A DNA stretch of 64,000 nucleotides from Budvicia aquatica DSM 5075 = ATCC 35567 (lineage in GTDB: Bacteria > Pseudomonadota > Gammaproteobacteria > Enterobacterales > Enterobacteriaceae). Numbering within the stretch: the stretch's first letter is position 1; every line of letters begins with the position of its first letter. The stretch is taken from the NCBI RefSeq assembly GCF_000427805.1, contig NZ_ATYS01000024.1:1-64000 (forward strand). The letters are read 5' to 3'. This document shows, one piece after another, positions 27,975 through 37,305 of this stretch. The position numbers and the translations under genes are program-made. Under the pieces are notes generated by a model. That model had not been told where the DNA came from. It saw nothing but the letters and a program-made list of their open reading frames with translations, and did no database searches.

Positions 27975-28328
27975 ATGGCTGAAGAGACTATTTTTAGTAA
28001 AATTATTCGCCGCGAGATTCCGTCAGATATCGTATATCAAGACGAATTAGTGACCGCATTTCGCGATATTTCCCCTCAGGCACCGACTCATATTTTAATC
28101 ATACCGAACGTATTAATTCCTACGGTAAACGACGTTAAGCCAGAGCATGAATTGGCGCTGGGTCGCATGATGGTGGTTGCGGCAAAAATTGCTGAACAGG
28201 AAGGGATTGCTGAAGATGGCTACCGCTTAATCGTGAACTGTAATCGTCACGGCGGGCAAGAGGTTTACCATATTCATATGCATCTGCTGGGCGGAAAAAC
28301 GCTGGGTCCGATGTTATCGCGTCAGTAG
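27975..28328 (+). CDS. hinT: HIT-family purine nucleoside phosphoramidase HinT
   Basis: This 117-residue HIT protein ends [22 protein letters not shown], with the catalytic H-x-H-x-H triad. It hydrolyses AMP-lysine and related nucleoside phosphoramidates, including aminoacyl-adenylates, as a cytoplasmic dimer. The N-terminus [20 protein letters not shown] is almost identical in enterobacteria. AAGGGATATAAC precedes the ATG. In E. coli ycfL lies between hinT and lpoB; here lpoB follows after about 30 bp, so ycfL is missing. Confidence 0.97.
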   Translation: MAEETIFSKIIRREIPSDIVYQDELVTAFRDISPQAPTHILIIPNVLIPTVNDVKPEHELALGRMMVVAAKIAEQEGIAEDGYRLIVNCNRHGGQEVYHIHMHLLGGKTLGPMLSRQ

Positions 28329-28357
28329 CAGGGTATTAATACTTCTTGGAGAAGGGA

Positions 28358-28927
28358 ATGAAAAAGCTTCTGTTTGTTGTTCTGGCTTCTATGCTGTTAG
28401 CTGGCTGCCCCGGGACTGCACCTAAACCACAGAAACCACCCGTGGCGGTTAATCCGCCGCCGATAGACGTCGTGCCGATACCACCGATTCAGCCACCACC
28501 ACAGCAGGCTCCGGATCCTATCAACTGGATGGCCAGCATCGAACCTTTGGTTGCAAAAATGGTGAGCTCATCTCCGGATGCTAACAACGGCATTATTTTG
28601 TTAGATCAGGTTAAAAATAATACCTCCGGAAGAGTAGAAACAGCCGATGCGACTTCTGCGTTAAAAGAGACGTTGTTATCGACCAATCGTTTTAGTCTGG
28701 TGCCGGATAGCAAACTGATAGAAGGGCGCCAGGCGCTTGGCTTACAGGGGGATGATAGTTTAATTTCCCGTTCTAAAGCTATCGGGCTGGCCCGATATCT
28801 GGGGGCTAAATATATTATTTATGCCTCAGCCAACGGCAATCCGGGCATGCCGGAAATTATGATCCAACTGTTGCAGGCCCAAACCGGCGAAATTCTGTGG
28901 ACCGGTACGGGTAATGTTCAACGCTAG
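28358..28927 (+). CDS. lpoB: Penicillin-binding protein activator LpoB
   Basis: From ATG 28358 (GGAGAAGGGA upstream) the product is a 189-residue lipoprotein precursor: MKKLLFVVLASMLLAGC, lipobox LAGC, C17. A proline-rich linker (about 20-55, PPVAVNPPPIDVVPIPPIQPPPQQ) spans the periplasm, followed by the globular domain (INWMASIEPLVAKMV to ILWTGTGNVQR). LpoB sits in the outer membrane and stimulates PBP1b from outside the peptidoglycan layer. It is somewhat shorter than E. coli LpoB (213), mainly in the linker. It overlaps thiK by 14 nt, so the two are coupled. Confidence 0.93.
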   Translation: MKKLLFVVLASMLLAGCPGTAPKPQKPPVAVNPPPIDVVPIPPIQPPPQQAPDPINWMASIEPLVAKMVSSSPDANNGIILLDQVKNNTSGRVETADATSALKETLLSTNRFSLVPDSKLIEGRQALGLQGDDSLISRSKAIGLARYLGAKYIIYASANGNPGMPEIMIQLLQAQTGEILWTGTGNVQR

Positions 28928-29765
28928 TTCTGAACTTGAATCGCTGATAGCCCGGTCCGTGCCGGGCTGTTTGCCTGAGCAGCTCAGCCTGACCCCCTTG
29001 ACCGGTTTAACCGGAACCAGTTGGCGCATTGATCTACACCATCAGCCCCGCTGGCTGGCTAAACCTCGGTTAGCATCCCAAGATATTTTAGGTATTTATC
29101 GACATCAGGAATATCGGACCCTTCGGCGTATTTCCGGCGCAGGAATATCACCTCAACCAGTTTTACTCACCGACCGGTGGATGATCTCTTCATGGATTGA
29201 GGGACAAATACTCGGGGACCGTTTTAGCCATGACTGCGGATTAGATGGTATCGCCAATAGTCTGGTCCGGCTACACCGACTCCCTCCCAACGGTTTTTCA
29301 TTGAACTTAAAGCAACGCTTTGAACGCTATCTGCATGGTATAGACAAACGGCGATTATCACCGCGCTGGCTGGCTTTGCATCAGCGTTATCTGAATTCGT
29401 CTTTACCACGCCACTTAAAGCTGGCGCCTGCTCATCTGGATTTGCACGGTGATAACGCAGTCCTGTGTTCAAACAGCCTGATGTTTATTGACTGGGAATA
29501 TTCCTCTGATGCGGATATTGCCTTTGAGCTGGCGATGTTATTTTGTGGTAACCGTTGGAATAAAGGGTTAGAAACCGATCTGCTACAGCGTTATATTAAT
29601 GCTGGTGGCTATTCTGACGGTGAGAAATTAAGGCACCAGATTGATAACTGGAAACCTTATGTCGAATATTTAATCTTGCTTTGGTTTGAAACCCGTTGGC
29701 AACAGACTAAAAATCAACAATATCTTATTGATTGCCAGCCAATAAGAATCGGTTATGGTATTTAG
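28914..29765 (+). CDS. thiK: Thiamine kinase
   Basis: This 283-residue aminoglycoside-phosphotransferase-fold kinase carries the Brenner-type catalytic motif HLDLHGDN (catalytic D, metal N) and the metal-binding aspartate in FIDWEYSSDADIAFELA. It phosphorylates thiamine for salvage to thiamine monophosphate. The N-terminus has LTGLTGTSWRIDL in place of a nucleotide loop. The position between lpoB and nagZ is the E. coli order. The ATG lies within the end of lpoB. The length is close to E. coli ThiK (274). Confidence 0.92.
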   Translation: MFNASSELESLIARSVPGCLPEQLSLTPLTGLTGTSWRIDLHHQPRWLAKPRLASQDILGIYRHQEYRTLRRISGAGISPQPVLLTDRWMISSWIEGQILGDRFSHDCGLDGIANSLVRLHRLPPNGFSLNLKQRFERYLHGIDKRRLSPRWLALHQRYLNSSLPRHLKLAPAHLDLHGDNAVLCSNSLMFIDWEYSSDADIAFELAMLFCGNRWNKGLETDLLQRYINAGGYSDGEKLRHQIDNWKPYVEYLILLWFETRWQQTKNQQYLIDCQPIRIGYGI

Positions 29766-29788
29766 TTATTGATCAACTCTGATTAGAA

Positions 29789-29859
29789 TATACCGGTTGT
29801 ACTCCAAGCGGCATCTTTGTTGACGACGCTCGCGATGCAGCTCGAATTATTTTGGGTAT
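29789..29859. repeat. Dispersed palindromic repeat, copy B (short form)
   Basis: TATACCGGTTGTACTCCAAG at the left and GCAGCTCGAATTATTTTGGGTAT at the right, 71 bp in all. It is the same family as copies A, C, D and E but with the middle deleted. It lies between thiK and nagZ. Confidence 0.8.
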
Positions 29860-29948
29860 CAACAACGTTGTTTCATTAGGGTAAACAAGCTAAGTAGCTT
29901 CGGCTATTTATATCTATTTTTGGCAGGCAGCAGCAAAGTGAGGTGAGT

Positions 29949-30992
29949 GTGGGACCAGTGATGTTGGATGTAGCGGGCTATGAGCTGGATGCAGAAGATC
30001 GCGAAATATTAAAACATCCGTTAGTCGGTGGATTAATATTTTTTGCCCGCAATTTTCACGATCCTGCGCAGTTAGCTGAACTTGTTCGACAGATTCGTGA
30101 GGCATCACGCCATCGCCTGTTAGTCGCCGTCGATCAGGAAGGCGGCAGGGTACAGCGTTTCCGCCAGGGATTTACCCGCTTGCCGGCAGCTCAGTCATTT
30201 GCTGCACTGCTAGAAGATCATCAGGCAGAAAAAATGGCAGCAGAGGCTGGCTGGCTGATGGCTTCTGAACTGACGACGATGGATATTGATATCAGCTTTG
30301 CGCCGGTTCTGGATGTTGGTCATGGCAGTGCCGCAATTGGCGAGCGCTCATTCCATCGCGATCCTGAAGCTGTGACTTTACTGGCTAGCCGTTTTATTCA
30401 GGGCATGAACAGTGGGGGAATGAAAGCTACCGGTAAGCACTTTCCCGGGCACGGTGCCGTTTCTGCGGACTCTCATAAAGAGACGCCGGTTGACCCGCGC
30501 TCTTTTGAACAGCTTTACCAACAGGATATGTCAGTATTTCGTCAGCTATCCGCTGCCGGATTACTGGAGGCAGTGATGCCTGCCCATGTCATATACAGTG
30601 AAGTGGACCCGCTACCGGCAAGCTGCTCTCCGTACTGGCTTAAAACCATACTGCGTCAGAAACTGGGCTTTGACGGCGTTATTTTCTCTGACGATATGTC
30701 GATGGAAGGCGCAGCGATAATGGGCAGCTATGCCCAAAGAACTCAGGCTGCGTTGGATGCCGGTTGTGATATGGTGTTGGTATGCAATAACCGACAGGGT
30801 GCGGTGAGCGTGTTGGATAATTTACCGACCGACCTGCGGGCTGAATCAGTGACCCGGCTCTTTCATCGAAATAAAGTGACCCGCCGTGATTTACTGGCAT
30901 CATCGCGCTGGAAACAGGCCAACAAAGAGTTATCATTGTTAAGTGATCGTTGGCAACAACATAAACAACAGATAAATGAAGAACAGCGTTAA
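29949..30992 (+). CDS. nagZ: Beta-N-acetylhexosaminidase NagZ
   Basis: The start is taken as GTG 29949, giving (M)[20 protein letters not shown] as in E. coli. GAGG lies five bases upstream; a GTG two codons earlier overlaps that site. The product is 347 residues, a GH3 cytoplasmic enzyme that removes GlcNAc from anhydroMurNAc muropeptides in cell-wall recycling. Its products influence AmpC beta-lactamase induction where ampR is present. [29 protein letters not shown] (catalytic D/H dyad) and [14 protein letters not shown] (nucleophile aspartate) are intact. ycfP follows after 64 bp. Confidence 0.96.
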   Translation: MGPVMLDVAGYELDAEDREILKHPLVGGLIFFARNFHDPAQLAELVRQIREASRHRLLVAVDQEGGRVQRFRQGFTRLPAAQSFAALLEDHQAEKMAAEAGWLMASELTTMDIDISFAPVLDVGHGSAAIGERSFHRDPEAVTLLASRFIQGMNSGGMKATGKHFPGHGAVSADSHKETPVDPRSFEQLYQQDMSVFRQLSAAGLLEAVMPAHVIYSEVDPLPASCSPYWLKTILRQKLGFDGVIFSDDMSMEGAAIMGSYAQRTQAALDAGCDMVLVCNNRQGAVSVLDNLPTDLRAESVTRLFHRNKVTRRDLLASSRWKQANKELSLLSDRWQQHKQQINEEQR

Positions 30993-31056
30993 TTCCGGTT
31001 GTTATCGTTCTGGCGCTAGAGATATTGATCTTATATTGGCAGGTAGTGAGGCTTAA

Positions 31057-31596
31057 ATGATTATTTATTTGCACGGTTTTGATTCAAACAGTCCGGGAAA
31101 TCACGAGAAGGTCTTACAACTTCAGTTTATCGATCCGGACGTTCGTTTTATTAGTTACAGCACCCTCCATCCGCGCCATGATATGCAACATTTGCTGAAA
31201 GAAACCAATAAAGCCGTACAGCAGAGTGAAGATACTCACCCTCTAATTTGCGGCGTTGGTCTCGGCGGATTCTGGGCCGAAAGGATCGGCTTTTTGTGCG
31301 GTATCCGTCAGGCGTTGTTTAATCCTAATTTGTTCCCTCATGAAAATATGCCGGGGAAAATCGACCGGCCGGAAGAGTATCTGGATATCGCGACTAAATG
31401 CATTTCAGAATTCAGAACTAAGAATCAGGATAACTGCCTGGTGATTTTATCCCGAGAAGATGAAATGCTAGATAGCCAGCGCAGCGCTGATACTCTGAGC
31501 CCGTATTACAATATTATTTGGGACGAAAATCAGGGACATAAATTCAAACAGATCTCCCCGCATTTACAGGCGATAAAAGCGTTTAAACAACGCTAA
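31057..31596 (+). CDS. ycfP: YcfP, alpha/beta-hydrolase-like protein (UPF0227)
   Basis: This 179-residue protein (E. coli 180) begins [30 protein letters not shown]. The nucleophile-elbow position reads [10 protein letters not shown], where a classical esterase has G-x-S-x-G; as in E. coli YcfP the serine is missing, so hydrolase activity is doubtful. [19 protein letters not shown] and [16 protein letters not shown] are characteristic. Its function is unknown. It keeps the nagZ-ycfP-ndh order. A terminator lies about 80 bp downstream. Confidence 0.95.
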   Translation: MIIYLHGFDSNSPGNHEKVLQLQFIDPDVRFISYSTLHPRHDMQHLLKETNKAVQQSEDTHPLICGVGLGGFWAERIGFLCGIRQALFNPNLFPHENMPGKIDRPEEYLDIATKCISEFRTKNQDNCLVILSREDEMLDSQRSADTLSPYYNIIWDENQGHKFKQISPHLQAIKAFKQR

Positions 31597-31674
31597 TTGA
31601 AGCAATAAAAAGTACCAATAATGGTGTAGCGTTGATCGGTTAAGCATATTCATTGCCCTTAACTGACCACTATT

Positions 31675-31696
31675 GCACCATTATCGGTGCTTTTTT
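31675..31696 (+). terminator. Rho-independent terminator after ycfP
   Basis: GCACC-ATTATC-GGTGC followed by TTTTTTA. An alternative, larger fold pairs AGTACCAATAATGGTG (from about 31610) with CACCATTATCGGTGCT (from about 31676), so the whole segment may form a long imperfect hairpin. Confidence 0.85.
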
Positions 31697-31750
31697 ATTG
31701 CCCGCTATCTGAACTACCTCTGTCGCCAAATCACCCAAACGGGTTAAAAA

Positions 31751-31764
31751 TTGATATATATCAA
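31751..31764. promoter_or_regulatory. FNR box upstream of ndh
   Basis: TTGATATATATCAA is a perfect match to the FNR consensus TTGAT-N4-ATCAA. With the predicted promoter just downstream it would be centred near -43. FNR represses ndh anaerobically in E. coli, so the same control is inferred. Confidence 0.85.
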
Positions 31765-31766
31765 TT

Positions 31767-31779
31767 TTGGTATAACCAA
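31767..31779. promoter_or_regulatory. PdhR-like operator overlapping the ndh -35 region
   Basis: TTGGT-ATA-ACCAA fits the PdhR core consensus TTGGT-N3-ACCAA exactly. It is 3 bp from the FNR box and covers the predicted -35 hexamer. In E. coli PdhR represses ndh and releases it when pyruvate accumulates. Confidence 0.75.
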
Positions 31780-31794
31780 ATGTCCAATTATGAT
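31767..31794 (+). promoter_or_regulatory. Predicted sigma70 promoter of ndh
   Basis: TTGGTA (31767-31772) and TATGAT (31789-31794), 16-bp spacer. The transcript would carry a leader of about 100 nt before the GTG start, including the 16-bp perfect palindrome ATCAAGTTAACTTGAT at 31821-31836. Confidence 0.6.
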
Positions 31795-31903
31795 ATTCTG
31801 ACGTCAATATTGCAGGGAAAATCAAGTTAACTTGATGTTTTTATAAGTTATTAATCGAATCCCTTGCCAGAAATTTTTGGTTTATTTTTAATGAGATACG
31901 ATT

Positions 31904-33208
31904 GTGAAAACAGAGATTAAAAAGATTGTTATTGTTGGCGGCGGAGCCGGCGGGCTTGAGCTGGCGACCAGCTTAGGTAAAAAGCTGGGTCGCAAAGGAA
32001 AGGCCGAAATTGTTCTGGTCGATCGCAACCATAGCCACCTATGGAAACCGCTGCTGCATGAAGTGGCGACCGGAGCGCTGGATGATGGCGTTGATGCATT
32101 AAGCTATCTGGCCCATGCCCGTAATCACGGCTTCCATTTTCAGCTTGGCTCGTTGGTTGATGTTAATCGGGATGACAAAATTATCCGACTGGCTCGAATC
32201 GATAACGAGAAGGGCGAGGAACTGGTGCCTGAGCGTAACGTTTCTTACGATATTTTAGTTATGGCGCTGGGCAGCGTGTCGAATGATTTCGGGACTCCGG
32301 GGGTTAAGCAAAACTGCATCTATCTGGATAACCCGGAGCAGGCCCATCTGTTCCACAATAAAATGCTAAATCTGTTCCTTAAATTCTCCTCTCATCCTCA
32401 TGAGAATGAGCGGGTGAACATTGCTATCGTTGGCGGCGGAGCAACCGGCGTTGAGCTTTCAGCTGAGCTGCATAATGCGGTTAAACAACTGCACAGCTAC
32501 GGTTATGAAGGGTTGGATAACAAGGCGCTGAACGTCACCTTAGTCGAGGCTGGCGAGCGTATTCTGCCCGCGCTGCCGGAGCGAATTTCAGCCTCTGCTC
32601 AGCAAGAATTAATTAATCTTGGCGTCAATGTATTGACCCAAACCATGGTAACCAGCGCAGACGCTGACGGTTTGCATACCAAGAACGGTGATTTTATTAA
32701 GGCCGATCTTCTGGTGTGGGCGGCTGGGATTAAAGCGCCTGATTTTATGAAGGACATCGCCGGGCTGGAAACTAACCGAATTAATCAGTTAGTGGTTGAG
32801 CCGACGCTACAAACCTCGCGCGATCCGGCTATTTTTGCTCTGGGTGACTGCGCCAGTTGCCTGCGGGAGAATGGTGCACCTGTTCCTCCTCGCGCTCAGG
32901 CCGCACATCAAATGGCCAGCCTGTGTTACACCAATATTTTAGCCTTGATGAACGGGCAACCGCTGAAGAACTATCGCTATACTGACCGTGGCTCACTGGT
33001 TTCTCTATCAAAATACAGTACCGTTGGCAGCCTGATGGGAAATTTAACCCGCGGTTCAATGATGATTGAAGGTCGTCTGGCGCGTCTGGCATATATGTCA
33101 CTTTACCGTATGCACCAGACTGCGCTGCACGGTTATATCAAAACGGGACTGATGATGCTGGTGGGCAGTATCAACCGGATTATTCGTCCGAGATTAAAGC
33201 TTCACTAA
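31904..33208 (+). CDS. ndh: NADH:quinone oxidoreductase type II
   Basis: The 434-residue flavoprotein has exactly the E. coli Ndh length. It passes electrons from NADH to ubiquinone without pumping protons, on the cytoplasmic face of the inner membrane. The FAD-binding Rossmann motif is [14 protein letters not shown] (about 8-21) and the NADH-binding one [17 protein letters not shown] (about 173-189). ALGDCASC marks the second FAD-contact site. An amphipathic C-terminus ([27 protein letters not shown]) is the likely membrane anchor. The start is GTG. FNR and PdhR boxes upstream predict aerobic, pyruvate-linked expression. Confidence 0.98.
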   Translation: MKTEIKKIVIVGGGAGGLELATSLGKKLGRKGKAEIVLVDRNHSHLWKPLLHEVATGALDDGVDALSYLAHARNHGFHFQLGSLVDVNRDDKIIRLARIDNEKGEELVPERNVSYDILVMALGSVSNDFGTPGVKQNCIYLDNPEQAHLFHNKMLNLFLKFSSHPHENERVNIAIVGGGATGVELSAELHNAVKQLHSYGYEGLDNKALNVTLVEAGERILPALPERISASAQQELINLGVNVLTQTMVTSADADGLHTKNGDFIKADLLVWAAGIKAPDFMKDIAGLETNRINQLVVEPTLQTSRDPAIFALGDCASCLRENGAPVPPRAQAAHQMASLCYTNILALMNGQPLKNYRYTDRGSLVSLSKYSTVGSLMGNLTRGSMMIEGRLARLAYMSLYRMHQTALHGYIKTGLMMLVGSINRIIRPRLKLH

Positions 33209-33238
33209 TCTTGATGCTCTGACCGGCATAGCCTGATG

Positions 33239-33279
33239 AAAAACGCCGTAGCTTGGTAAAGGCTACGGCGTTTTTTATC
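33239..33279. terminator. Bidirectional terminator between ndh and mfd
   Basis: AAAAACGCCGTAGC, a short loop, then GCTACGGCGTTTTTT. The long GC stem is flanked by A and T tracts, so it serves both convergent genes. Confidence 0.92.
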
Positions 33280-33292
33280 GCTTAAAAGCGTA

Positions 33293-36200
33293 TCAATGGG
33301 CTAACTGATGCTCTTCAAACTGTTTAAGCAGTGACTTAATAAACTCTAACCGTTTAGGGCGATCCGTCAGGTCGACGTTGAACTTGAGCTTGCTCGGGCC
33401 ATCCAGCCGATAGCACTGTGGCTGGCGCTGAAGCAGGCCAATAAGATACCCCGGATCCACATTGTTCTTTTCACTGAACTCAATAAATCCGCCTTTCTCA
33501 TTACCTTCAATACGCTTAATTCCGAGTTTCTTAGCCTGTTGACGCATTTCAGCCGTTTGTAACAGGTGGCGGGCGGCATCAGGTAGTGAACCAAAGCGGT
33601 CAATCAGTTCGACTTTTAGCTCATCCAGTTCTGACCCGGTTGCCGCGCTGGCAATACGCTTATAGAACGAGAGGCGGGTGTTGACATCCGGAATATAATC
33701 GTCCGGCAATAGGGCCGGAACCCGCAGTTCGACTTCAGTTTGATTATTGGTCAGGTCATCTAATGACGGTTCACGGCCTTCTTTGAGTGCATCAACGGCG
33801 CTTTCCAGCAGCTCCATATATAACGAGAAGCCGATGGTGGTAATTTGGCCGCTCTGGTCGTCGCCCAAGAGTTCACCGGCTCCGCGAATCTCTAAGTCAT
33901 GGGTGGCCAGCGCAAACCCGGCGCCTAAATCTTCCAGCGAAGCGACAGCCTCAAGACGCTTAACCGCATCTGTCGTCATGGCTTTCGGATGAGGCGTCAG
34001 CAAATAGGCATAAGCCTGGTGGTGAGAGCGGCCAACCCGGCCACGTAGCTGGTGGAGCTGAGCCAGACCAAATTTATCTGCCCGTTCCATGATAATGGTA
34101 TTGGCATTAGGGATATCAATGCCGGTCTCGATAATAGTGGTACACACCAACACGTTATAGCGCTGATGGTGGAAGTCAGACATGACCCGTTCAAGATCTC
34201 GCTCATGCATCTGACCATGGCCGATAGCGACCCGGGCTTCGGGCACTAATTTAGCTAAATGCTCAGCGGTTTTATTAATGCTGGCTACGTCATTATATAA
34301 ATAGTAAACCTGACCACCGCGCAGTACTTCACGTAAAATCGCTTCACGAATAATCAGATCGTCATATTCACGAACAAAGGTTTTTACTGCTAAACGGCGC
34401 GCCGGCGGAGTGGCGATAATCGATAAATCTCGCATGCCGCTCATAGCCATATTCAGCGTTCTTGGTATCGGCGTTGCCGTCAGGGTCAATATGTCGATAT
34501 TGGCGCGCATTGCCTTGATCTGCTCTTTCTGACGAACGCCAAAGCGGTGCTCTTCATCTACGATCAGCAGGCCTAAATCTTTCCAGCGTAAATCGCTTTG
34601 TAGCAGCTTATGGGTACCGATCAGAATATCGACTTTTCCTTCGGCGGTGGCTTCCATAACCTGTTGCTGTTCTTTGGCACTGCGGAAACGGGACATGACC
34701 TCAATACGCACCGGCCAGTTAGCAAATCGGTCGCGGAAATTATCGTAATGTTGTTGGGCTAACAGCGTGGTTGGCACCAAAATAGCGACCTGCTTAGTAT
34801 TGATAACGGCAAGAAACGCAGCGCGCATTGCCACTTCTGTTTTACCAAAACCAACGTCACCACATACCAGACGGTCCATCGCATTTGGCCGGCACATATC
34901 CCCCAGCACCGCACCAATTGCATTGGTTTGGTCCAGCGTAGGCTCATAAGGGAAAGACTCACAAAACTGCTGATATTGTTCACGGTCCTGTTTAAAGGCG
35001 AAGCCCGGTTTGGCTTCACGACGGGCATAAATATCCAACAACTCAGCGGCGACGTCGCGTACTTTTTCGGCCGCTTTTTGGCGGGCCTTAGACCAGGTTT
35101 CACCACCGAGCTTATGTAAAGGGGCGTTCTCTTCGGCGCCGCCTGAATAACGGCTGATCAGATGAAGCGACGAAACCGGCACATACAGTTTGTCTTCACC
35201 CGCATAGGTTAGAATCAGATATTCAGCCTTGATACCACCGGCTTCTAAGGTGGTTAAACCCGCATAACGACCAACGCCGTGTTCCAGATGTACGACGGGT
35301 TGGCCCGGCTTTAATTCAGCCAAGTTACGAATGAGGGTATCGGTATTAATCGCCCGGCGATTATCCTGACGGCGAATAATTCGTTCGCCTAACAGATCGC
35401 TTTCGCAGATAACGGCAGTTTGATTTTCGTTATCCAGAAAACCATGCTCGCAGGCTCCGATCATTAAATAGTGGCCGGCAGCCTCTGCCTGCTCGAGCTT
35501 ATCGATTAGCGCGGGTTTTAATTTAATTCTCGCCAGCAACTCTTGCAGCGTTTCACGGCGGCCTTCGGTTTCTACCGAGAAGATAATCCGACCGCTAAAG
35601 CTTTCGACAAAACGACGCAGGTTGTCTAACGGTGACTTATTCTGATGCTGAACCGTCAAATCCGGCAGCGGCAGATAATCTAAATTTTGGCTACCGCCTT
35701 TTTTACTAACTTTGTCGATATTAAGCTGAAGCCGCGGCCATTTCTTTAACTCAGCAAACAGCTCATCGACCCGTAGCCACAGCGATTCCGGCGCTAGAAG
35801 CGGGCGCATAGGGTCAACCCGGCGATTATCAAAGCGCTGTGAGGCATCAAGCCAAAAACGTTCTGCGGCTGATTCGATATTGCCCAGGCTGATTAATAGC
35901 GTGTTTTCCGGCAGGTAGCTGAATAATGCCGGTAGCGGCTGGCTAAAGAATAACGGCTGCCAGTATTCAATACCGGCAGGCCATGTGCCTTTACTGACCT
36001 GCTGATAAACGTGTTCCGGGTCGCGACGCACATCAAATTGCTCACGCCACTGGCTGCGAAACAGCTCTATTGCCGTTTTATCCGTCGGAAATTCATGGGC
36101 CGGCAACAGGTTGATTTGTTCTACTTCATTGAGTGTTCGCTGGGTATCAACGTCAAACAGGCGAATACTATCAATTTCATCATCAAAGAAATCTATGCGG

Positions 36201-36739
36201 TAGGGTTCTTCACTCCCCATCGGGAACAGATCCAGCAGGGCGCCACGGGTGGCAAACTCACCGTGTTCCATCACCTGATCGACCGAACGATATCCGGCCT
36301 GTTCAAGCTGGGATCGTAGATTATCTCTGGAAAGCACATCGCCTTTTTTAGCAGCCAGCGCATAGCCCATCAAAAAAGAGTGCGGGCAAACCTTTTGCAT
36401 CAGCGTGTTGACCGGTAGGATCATCACGCCGTCTTTCATATGTGGTAACTGATACAGGCTGGATAAGCGCGAAGAGACAATCTCCTGATGCGGAGAAAAA
36501 CTATCGTAGGGCAGCGTTTCCCAATCGGGCAGGGCCGTCACGGTTTTATCCGTAAACTGGCGCAACTCATCGTTCAGACGCAGCGCTTGCTGCATATCTG
36601 ACGCAATCAACATGACCGGGCCAGAATGCCGGTTAATTATTTCGGCACTGATAACCGTAATCGATGAACCATATAGCTGACCTAGCTGACGCAGGTCTCC
36701 CGGACGTTCAGGCAGTGTAAAACGATGTTGAAGGGACAT
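33293..36739 (-). CDS. mfd: Transcription-repair coupling factor Mfd
   Basis: The 1148-residue protein has the E. coli length. Domain order is a UvrB-homology N-terminus (about 1-350), an RNA-polymerase-interacting CarD-like domain (about 475-545, GQPVVHLEHGVGRYAGL), a superfamily 2 DNA translocase with Walker A GDVGFGKTEVAM (about 626) and DEEH box LLIVDEEHRFGV, a RecG-like TRG motif (HQLRGRVGRSHHQAYAYLLT), and the autoinhibitory C-terminal domain. Mfd removes RNA polymerase stalled at lesions and recruits UvrA. It is monocistronic and divergent from lolC; ycfT, found between them in E. coli, is absent. Confidence 0.98.
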   Translation of the reverse strand: MSLQHRFTLPERPGDLRQLGQLYGSSITVISAEIINRHSGPVMLIASDMQQALRLNDELRQFTDKTVTALPDWETLPYDSFSPHQEIVSSRLSSLYQLPHMKDGVMILPVNTLMQKVCPHSFLMGYALAAKKGDVLSRDNLRSQLEQAGYRSVDQVMEHGEFATRGALLDLFPMGSEEPYRIDFFDDEIDSIRLFDVDTQRTLNEVEQINLLPAHEFPTDKTAIELFRSQWREQFDVRRDPEHVYQQVSKGTWPAGIEYWQPLFFSQPLPALFSYLPENTLLISLGNIESAAERFWLDASQRFDNRRVDPMRPLLAPESLWLRVDELFAELKKWPRLQLNIDKVSKKGGSQNLDYLPLPDLTVQHQNKSPLDNLRRFVESFSGRIIFSVETEGRRETLQELLARIKLKPALIDKLEQAEAAGHYLMIGACEHGFLDNENQTAVICESDLLGERIIRRQDNRRAINTDTLIRNLAELKPGQPVVHLEHGVGRYAGLTTLEAGGIKAEYLILTYAGEDKLYVPVSSLHLISRYSGGAEENAPLHKLGGETWSKARQKAAEKVRDVAAELLDIYARREAKPGFAFKQDREQYQQFCESFPYEPTLDQTNAIGAVLGDMCRPNAMDRLVCGDVGFGKTEVAMRAAFLAVINTKQVAILVPTTLLAQQHYDNFRDRFANWPVRIEVMSRFRSAKEQQQVMEATAEGKVDILIGTHKLLQSDLRWKDLGLLIVDEEHRFGVRQKEQIKAMRANIDILTLTATPIPRTLNMAMSGMRDLSIIATPPARRLAVKTFVREYDDLIIREAILREVLRGGQVYYLYNDVASINKTAEHLAKLVPEARVAIGHGQMHERDLERVMSDFHHQRYNVLVCTTIIETGIDIPNANTIIMERADKFGLAQLHQLRGRVGRSHHQAYAYLLTPHPKAMTTDAVKRLEAVASLEDLGAGFALATHDLEIRGAGELLGDDQSGQITTIGFSLYMELLESAVDALKEGREPSLDDLTNNQTEVELRVPALLPDDYIPDVNTRLSFYKRIASAATGSELDELKVELIDRFGSLPDAARHLLQTAEMRQQAKKLGIKRIEGNEKGGFIEFSEKNNVDPGYLIGLLQRQPQCYRLDGPSKLKFNVDLTDRPKRLEFIKSLLKQFEEHQLAH

Positions 36740-37094
36740 AAATTTTTATACAATCTCTTTATTCGGCAGGAACTTAGGTTTTGTCCCATTCCAATCTGAT
36801 TCAAATTATGTAACGCTACGCGGGTTAATCAGCCGCATAGGTTAATGTCTAATGAGCGTATTTTAGTCTAACCGTTTTGGATTGTCTGGTTAAATGAATA
36901 AAATCAGCGCCATGAATTGAATAACGGCGTTTCTTCGCTCAGAACGAGGTTTTTATCGGGTAAGTTTCCCGCATATGCCGATAAATAACAAAACAGGGTA
37001 GTCAATAAAACAAAGAAATATCACCGGATTGCGGCTTAGTGGTTCCATAAAACCGAGCGACCCTTTATTATCCTTGTACGCTGTAGTTTAGCAA

Positions 37095-37221
37095 TATACC
37101 CTGCGTATCTGAAGTTGCAACGACGCTAGCTGTATTGGCTGTTCCGAATAATCTATTCGAGTAAGCTTATCGAGCTAAACCCGCCGGCAGCCTTGCTGTA
37201 ACGCAAATAAGTTTGGGTATA
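37095..37221. repeat. Dispersed palindromic repeat, copy C (diverged)
   Basis: It begins TATACCCTGCGTATCTGAAG and ends GCAAATAAGTTTGGGTATA, with CGAGTAAGCTTATCGAGC inside. The flanks TATACC and GGGTATA and the central GAGTAAGCT-TATCGAG match the family, but substitutions are many. It lies in the 566-bp mfd/lolC divergent region, which otherwise holds the two promoters. Confidence 0.7.
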
Positions 37222-37305
37222 CTAGCGCTATTTTAATCTCAGGCAGAGTCGCTTACTGCATCGTTTTTTGCACTAAGCGGCCATAAAAAGAGTAAACAGA
37301 TCTTA

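Noticed and set aside
31821-31836. ATCAAGTTAACTTGAT as a second FNR box before ndh
   Set aside because: The half-sites are in the order ATCAA...TTGAT, the reverse of FNR's TTGAT...ATCAA; kept only as an unexplained palindrome.
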